From positions 1 to 64,000 of the forward strand of contig JACKPL010000003.1 in the NCBI GenBank assembly GCA_024233545.1: a DNA stretch of 64,000 nucleotides. The letters run 5' to 3'. This document shows positions 61,793 to 64,000 of the stretch, piece after piece. Within the stretch, counting starts at the first letter, position 1. Each line of letters begins with the position of its first letter. A model generated the notes under the pieces. It was not told the DNA's origin. It worked only from the letters and a program-made list of their open reading frames with translations, and did not search any database. This DNA comes from a bacterium. Its GTDB lineage: Bacteria > Auribacterota > Auribacteria > Auribacterales > Auribacteraceae. Made by a program: the position numbers and the translations under genes.

Positions 61793-62263
61793 ATGAACGT
61801 TGAATATATCAATCCATTTATTGCATCAACGATAAATGCCCTATCTGTTATGGCGGCTGTAAACCCTGTTCTCGGAAAACCGTATTTGCGCGAAGACAAT
61901 ACCATCCGGAGCGATATATCCGGTTCTATCGGCATCGCGGGCGAAGTTGTGGGGTCTGTCGCTTTGAATTTCCCTGAATCGCTTGCAATGAAAATAACCG
62001 GCAATATGCTTGACGACGTCGTTAATGAAGTAAACGATTATGTACGCGATACCGTTGGCGAAATAGCTAATATGGTTGCCGGCGGCGCAAAAAAAACGTT
62101 GCTTGAAAAAGGGTTCCATTTGCAAATCGCTTTGCCGATAGTTATCAGCGGACACAATCTTAATACCATGTATCCGAGAGATTTCCCGTGCGTTGTGGTG
62201 CCATTTACCATTGACGGCGAAAATTTCTTTCTCGAAATAGCATTGGATTTCCCCGCAAAATAA
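61793..62263 (+). CDS. cheX: CheX-type CheY-P phosphatase
   Basis: 156 residues. One ExxN motif lies in DTVGEIANMVAGGAKKTL near residue 88. The surrounding VVGSVALNFPESLAMKI and PFTIDGENFFLEIAL segments match CheX. It dephosphorylates CheY-P. With the CheC-like protein at 59977 this gives two phosphatases. CheZ is absent. It starts 24 bases after cheY2. Confidence 0.88.
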   Translation: MNVEYINPFIASTINALSVMAAVNPVLGKPYLREDNTIRSDISGSIGIAGEVVGSVALNFPESLAMKITGNMLDDVVNEVNDYVRDTVGEIANMVAGGAKKTLLEKGFHLQIALPIVISGHNLNTMYPRDFPCVVVPFTIDGENFFLEIALDFPAK

Positions 62264-62452
62264 TCACGGGCATCCCTCTCATACGCTATAAGAACACTAA
62301 CCTGAGTTTGGATTAGTGAGCGCGTGCCGTTCGCCACAGAACCGTCTAACGATGGAATTCATTTTTTTCCTTTGGTACCTAGTGGATTAGTTTACGTAAT
62401 CCAACCGGCTCAAATTTAATGCGAAAACTGGCTGATACAAATCAGTTTACTA

Positions 62453-62479
62453 TAAATTTTTTTTGTTTTAGTCCGATAT
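62453..62479 (+). promoter_or_regulatory. sigma-28-like promoter of the third chemoreceptor
   Basis: TAAATTTT-N11-TCCGATAT: seven of eight at -35 and six of eight at -10, with exact FliA spacing. The ATG is 51 bases downstream. The rest of the 267-bp gap after cheX shows a weak 6-bp dyad (CACTAA 62295-62300 with TTAGTG 62313-62318) and nothing else. Confidence 0.6.
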
Positions 62480-62530
62480 TTACCATAAGAATAAAAGTAA
62501 GAAACCGCAATTTGGGGAAAGGTGAGCCAG

Positions 62531-64000
62531 ATGAAAAAAATATGGGACAAATTATCATTAAAAACGAAAGTTATTTTTCTGCTTTTGGGAACGACAATTA
62601 TCACTTCGATAGGGGCAGGATATTACCAATCCTATGGAATCAAGAAAACTATTGAGCAGGCGGATGCAAAATTTGATGCTCTGTTAGTGGAATCGATAAA
62701 TAGCAAAATGGAACAACAGCTGTACATTGCGAGTACGGTACTATCTACCGTGACCGAAAATACGGCAATACAAAAATTGTTTGCGGAAAAAAAGCGTGAC
62801 GAATTAAAAGAACTTCTATTGCCGGTATACGAAAAGAACAAAGAGCTTTTCGATCAGTTTCAGTTTCACCTGCCTGATTCCACATCGTTTCTCCGATTGC
62901 ATCAGCCGGAAAAATTCGGTGACAGCTTAAAGGAATTTCGATATACGGTAAATACAGCGAATAAAGAAAATAAAATTGTGATGGGGCTTGAACAAGGAAA
63001 AGGCGGGTATGGCTATAGAGTTGTCGCGCCCATGCATTATCAAGGCAATCACATCGGCAGTGTGGAAGTAGGCGCAAATTTTGGGGAACTGTTCCTTGCT
63101 TCAATTAAAAAAGAATTGGGGGGAGATTATTTTATTTATCTTCTTGAAGATGCCAAAAATGTCGCATGGAATAAAAAGGATACAAATACATTTATTGCCG
63201 GTACTCAAGCTCAGGATACATTCACTGTTGTACCCAAAGTTCTAGGGAAGCTTAAACCTGATACTCCTGTATTTACTTTTTCCCCTGACGGCAAATGGAG
63301 TATTGCACTGATTCCCTTTACGGATTATCAGGGTGAATTTAAAGGGTATATTAAATCGGTCAGAGACAGAAAAGCGTCGATGCAGGAATTGGCGCGTTTG
63401 CAAATCGGTTTAGCGGCATCGAATATTGTTGTTACAGCGCTTCTTTTGTTAATGATCATTGTCATTATAAAAGTGGTTCTTCGTCGATTGGAAAATCTTG
63501 TTACGATTGTGCGCGCTTCAGCGCATCAAAACGATTTGTCAAAACGGTTTCCTGTTGAAACATATGATGAGCTTGGCAAAGTTTCCATCGGGTTGAATGA
63601 ACTGTTTGAAAAGATGGAAAAAACTATAGTACTGCTCAAAGAATCGTCGGACAGCGTTACTCTGGCATCAAAAGAAATTGCTTCAGTGTCACAGACATTA
63701 TCTGACGGTGCTCAGCATCATTCAGCGAGTTTTGAAGAAATATCGAGTTCAATTCAGATAAACGCTGTCAATACGCGGGAAGCAAATGAACTTGCACAGA
63801 AAACGGCGGCAACTGCTCAAGAATCCGGAATTGCAATGGAAAAGACAATCACTACCATGAATTCCATTGAAAAGAGTTCAAAACATATATCGGAAGCAAT
63901 CGGCATCATCACTGATATTGCGGAGCAGACAAACCTTCTTGCCCTAAATGCGGCAATCGAAGCGGCGCATGCCGGAGAACACGGCAAAGGGTTTGCCGTT
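62531..64000 (+). CDS. methyl-accepting chemotaxis protein with periplasmic Cache domain (truncated by the window end)
   Basis: 490 residues visible, with the reading frame open to the last base. Membrane helix 1 lies at about 12-32. The periplasmic sensor follows (about 33-285) with a Cache_3-like signature LRLHQPEKFGDSL, YGYRVVAPMHYQGNHIGSVEVG. Helix 2 lies at about 293-318, then HAMP and a signalling domain reaching AEQTNLLALNAAIEAAHAGEHGKGFAV, where the window ends. Small-molecule sensing is typical of Cache domains; ligand unknown. It has its own sigma-28-like promoter. Confidence 0.9.
   Translation, partial: MKKIWDKLSLKTKVIFLLLGTTIITSIGAGYYQSYGIKKTIEQADAKFDALLVESINSKMEQQLYIASTVLSTVTENTAIQKLFAEKKRDELKELLLPVYEKNKELFDQFQFHLPDSTSFLRLHQPEKFGDSLKEFRYTVNTANKENKIVMGLEQGKGGYGYRVVAPMHYQGNHIGSVEVGANFGELFLASIKKELGGDYFIYLLEDAKNVAWNKKDTNTFIAGTQAQDTFTVVPKVLGKLKPDTPVFTFSPDGKWSIALIPFTDYQGEFKGYIKSVRDRKASMQELARLQIGLAASNIVVTALLLLMIIVIIKVVLRRLENLVTIVRASAHQNDLSKRFPVETYDELGKVSIGLNELFEKMEKTIVLLKESSDSVTLASKEIASVSQTLSDGAQHHSASFEEISSSIQINAVNTREANELAQKTAATAQESGIAMEKTITTMNSIEKSSKHISEAIGIITDIAEQTNLLALNAAIEAAHAGEHGKGFAV

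Noticed and set aside
1..64000. tRNA, rRNA, CRISPR array or insertion sequence
   Set aside because: No cloverleaf with a TTCRANNC arm, no rRNA-like sequence, no regularly spaced repeats and no transposase frame were found by eye.

Overview
The window looks like a chromosomal segment of a Gram-negative bacterium. It encodes outer-membrane porins, periplasmic proteins with signal peptides, and a Gram-negative-style PstSCAB-PhoU-PhoBR system. The best taxonomic clue is a roughly 2,400-residue secreted protein whose N-terminal domain (QDAHC and TGGFH motifs) I associate with Omnitrophota (OP3, PVC superphylum). That placement is recall and inference; the window has no rRNA to test it.

Layout. 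0.3-4.4 kb: three minus-strand genes (GT87-type glycosyltransferase, secreted beta-helix protein, YpdA-like flavoprotein). 4.7-11.9 kb: the giant secreted protein, closed by a perfect 15-bp hairpin. 12.2-14.7 kb: an AlgI-like MBOAT acyltransferase with an SGNH/AlgX-like partner. 14.7-16 kb: an ahpC-ahpD peroxidase operon whose ribosome-binding site could be masked by an upstream complementary sequence. 16.3-21.3 kb: a degenerate alpha/beta-hydrolase and nrdA-nrdB (Glu/Phe-type, class Ic-like) with NrdR-box-like sites. 21.5-36.6 kb: the phosphate regulon (phoB-phoR, two porins, phoU, pstS-pstC-pstA-pstB-phoU2), interrupted by a convergent guaB3-like gene and a small membrane protein. Contiguous 11-bp repeats of the form CTAAY-N6 lie upstream of phoB and pstS, with a weaker copy before the second porin. 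36.6-39.9 kb: a hybrid histidine kinase and an ethylbenzene-dehydrogenase-like haem domain protein.

39.5-45.57 kb is anomalous. Every gene in it (membrane glycosyltransferase, rplM, rpsI, a small EamA-type transporter, wecB, an AlkD-like DNA glycosylase) is broken by many small insertions and deletions. The protein sequence nevertheless stays recognisable when read across frames. I read this as a stretch of poor consensus, such as a gap filled with uncorrected long reads, rather than real gene decay.

45.6-50.8 kb: a PilZ protein, then a yggS-proC-DUF167-GalT-like operon, then divergent trpD and a membrane protein. 50.8-64 kb: a chemotaxis locus. CheV and CheW are on the minus strand. Two chemoreceptors, cheR, cheA, cheD, cheC, cheY, a CBS-domain gene, a second cheY, cheX and a third, window-truncated chemoreceptor are on the plus strand. 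Three sigma-28-like promoters in this locus suggest control with flagellar genes, although no flagellar gene is in view. No tRNA, rRNA, CRISPR array or transposase was seen.
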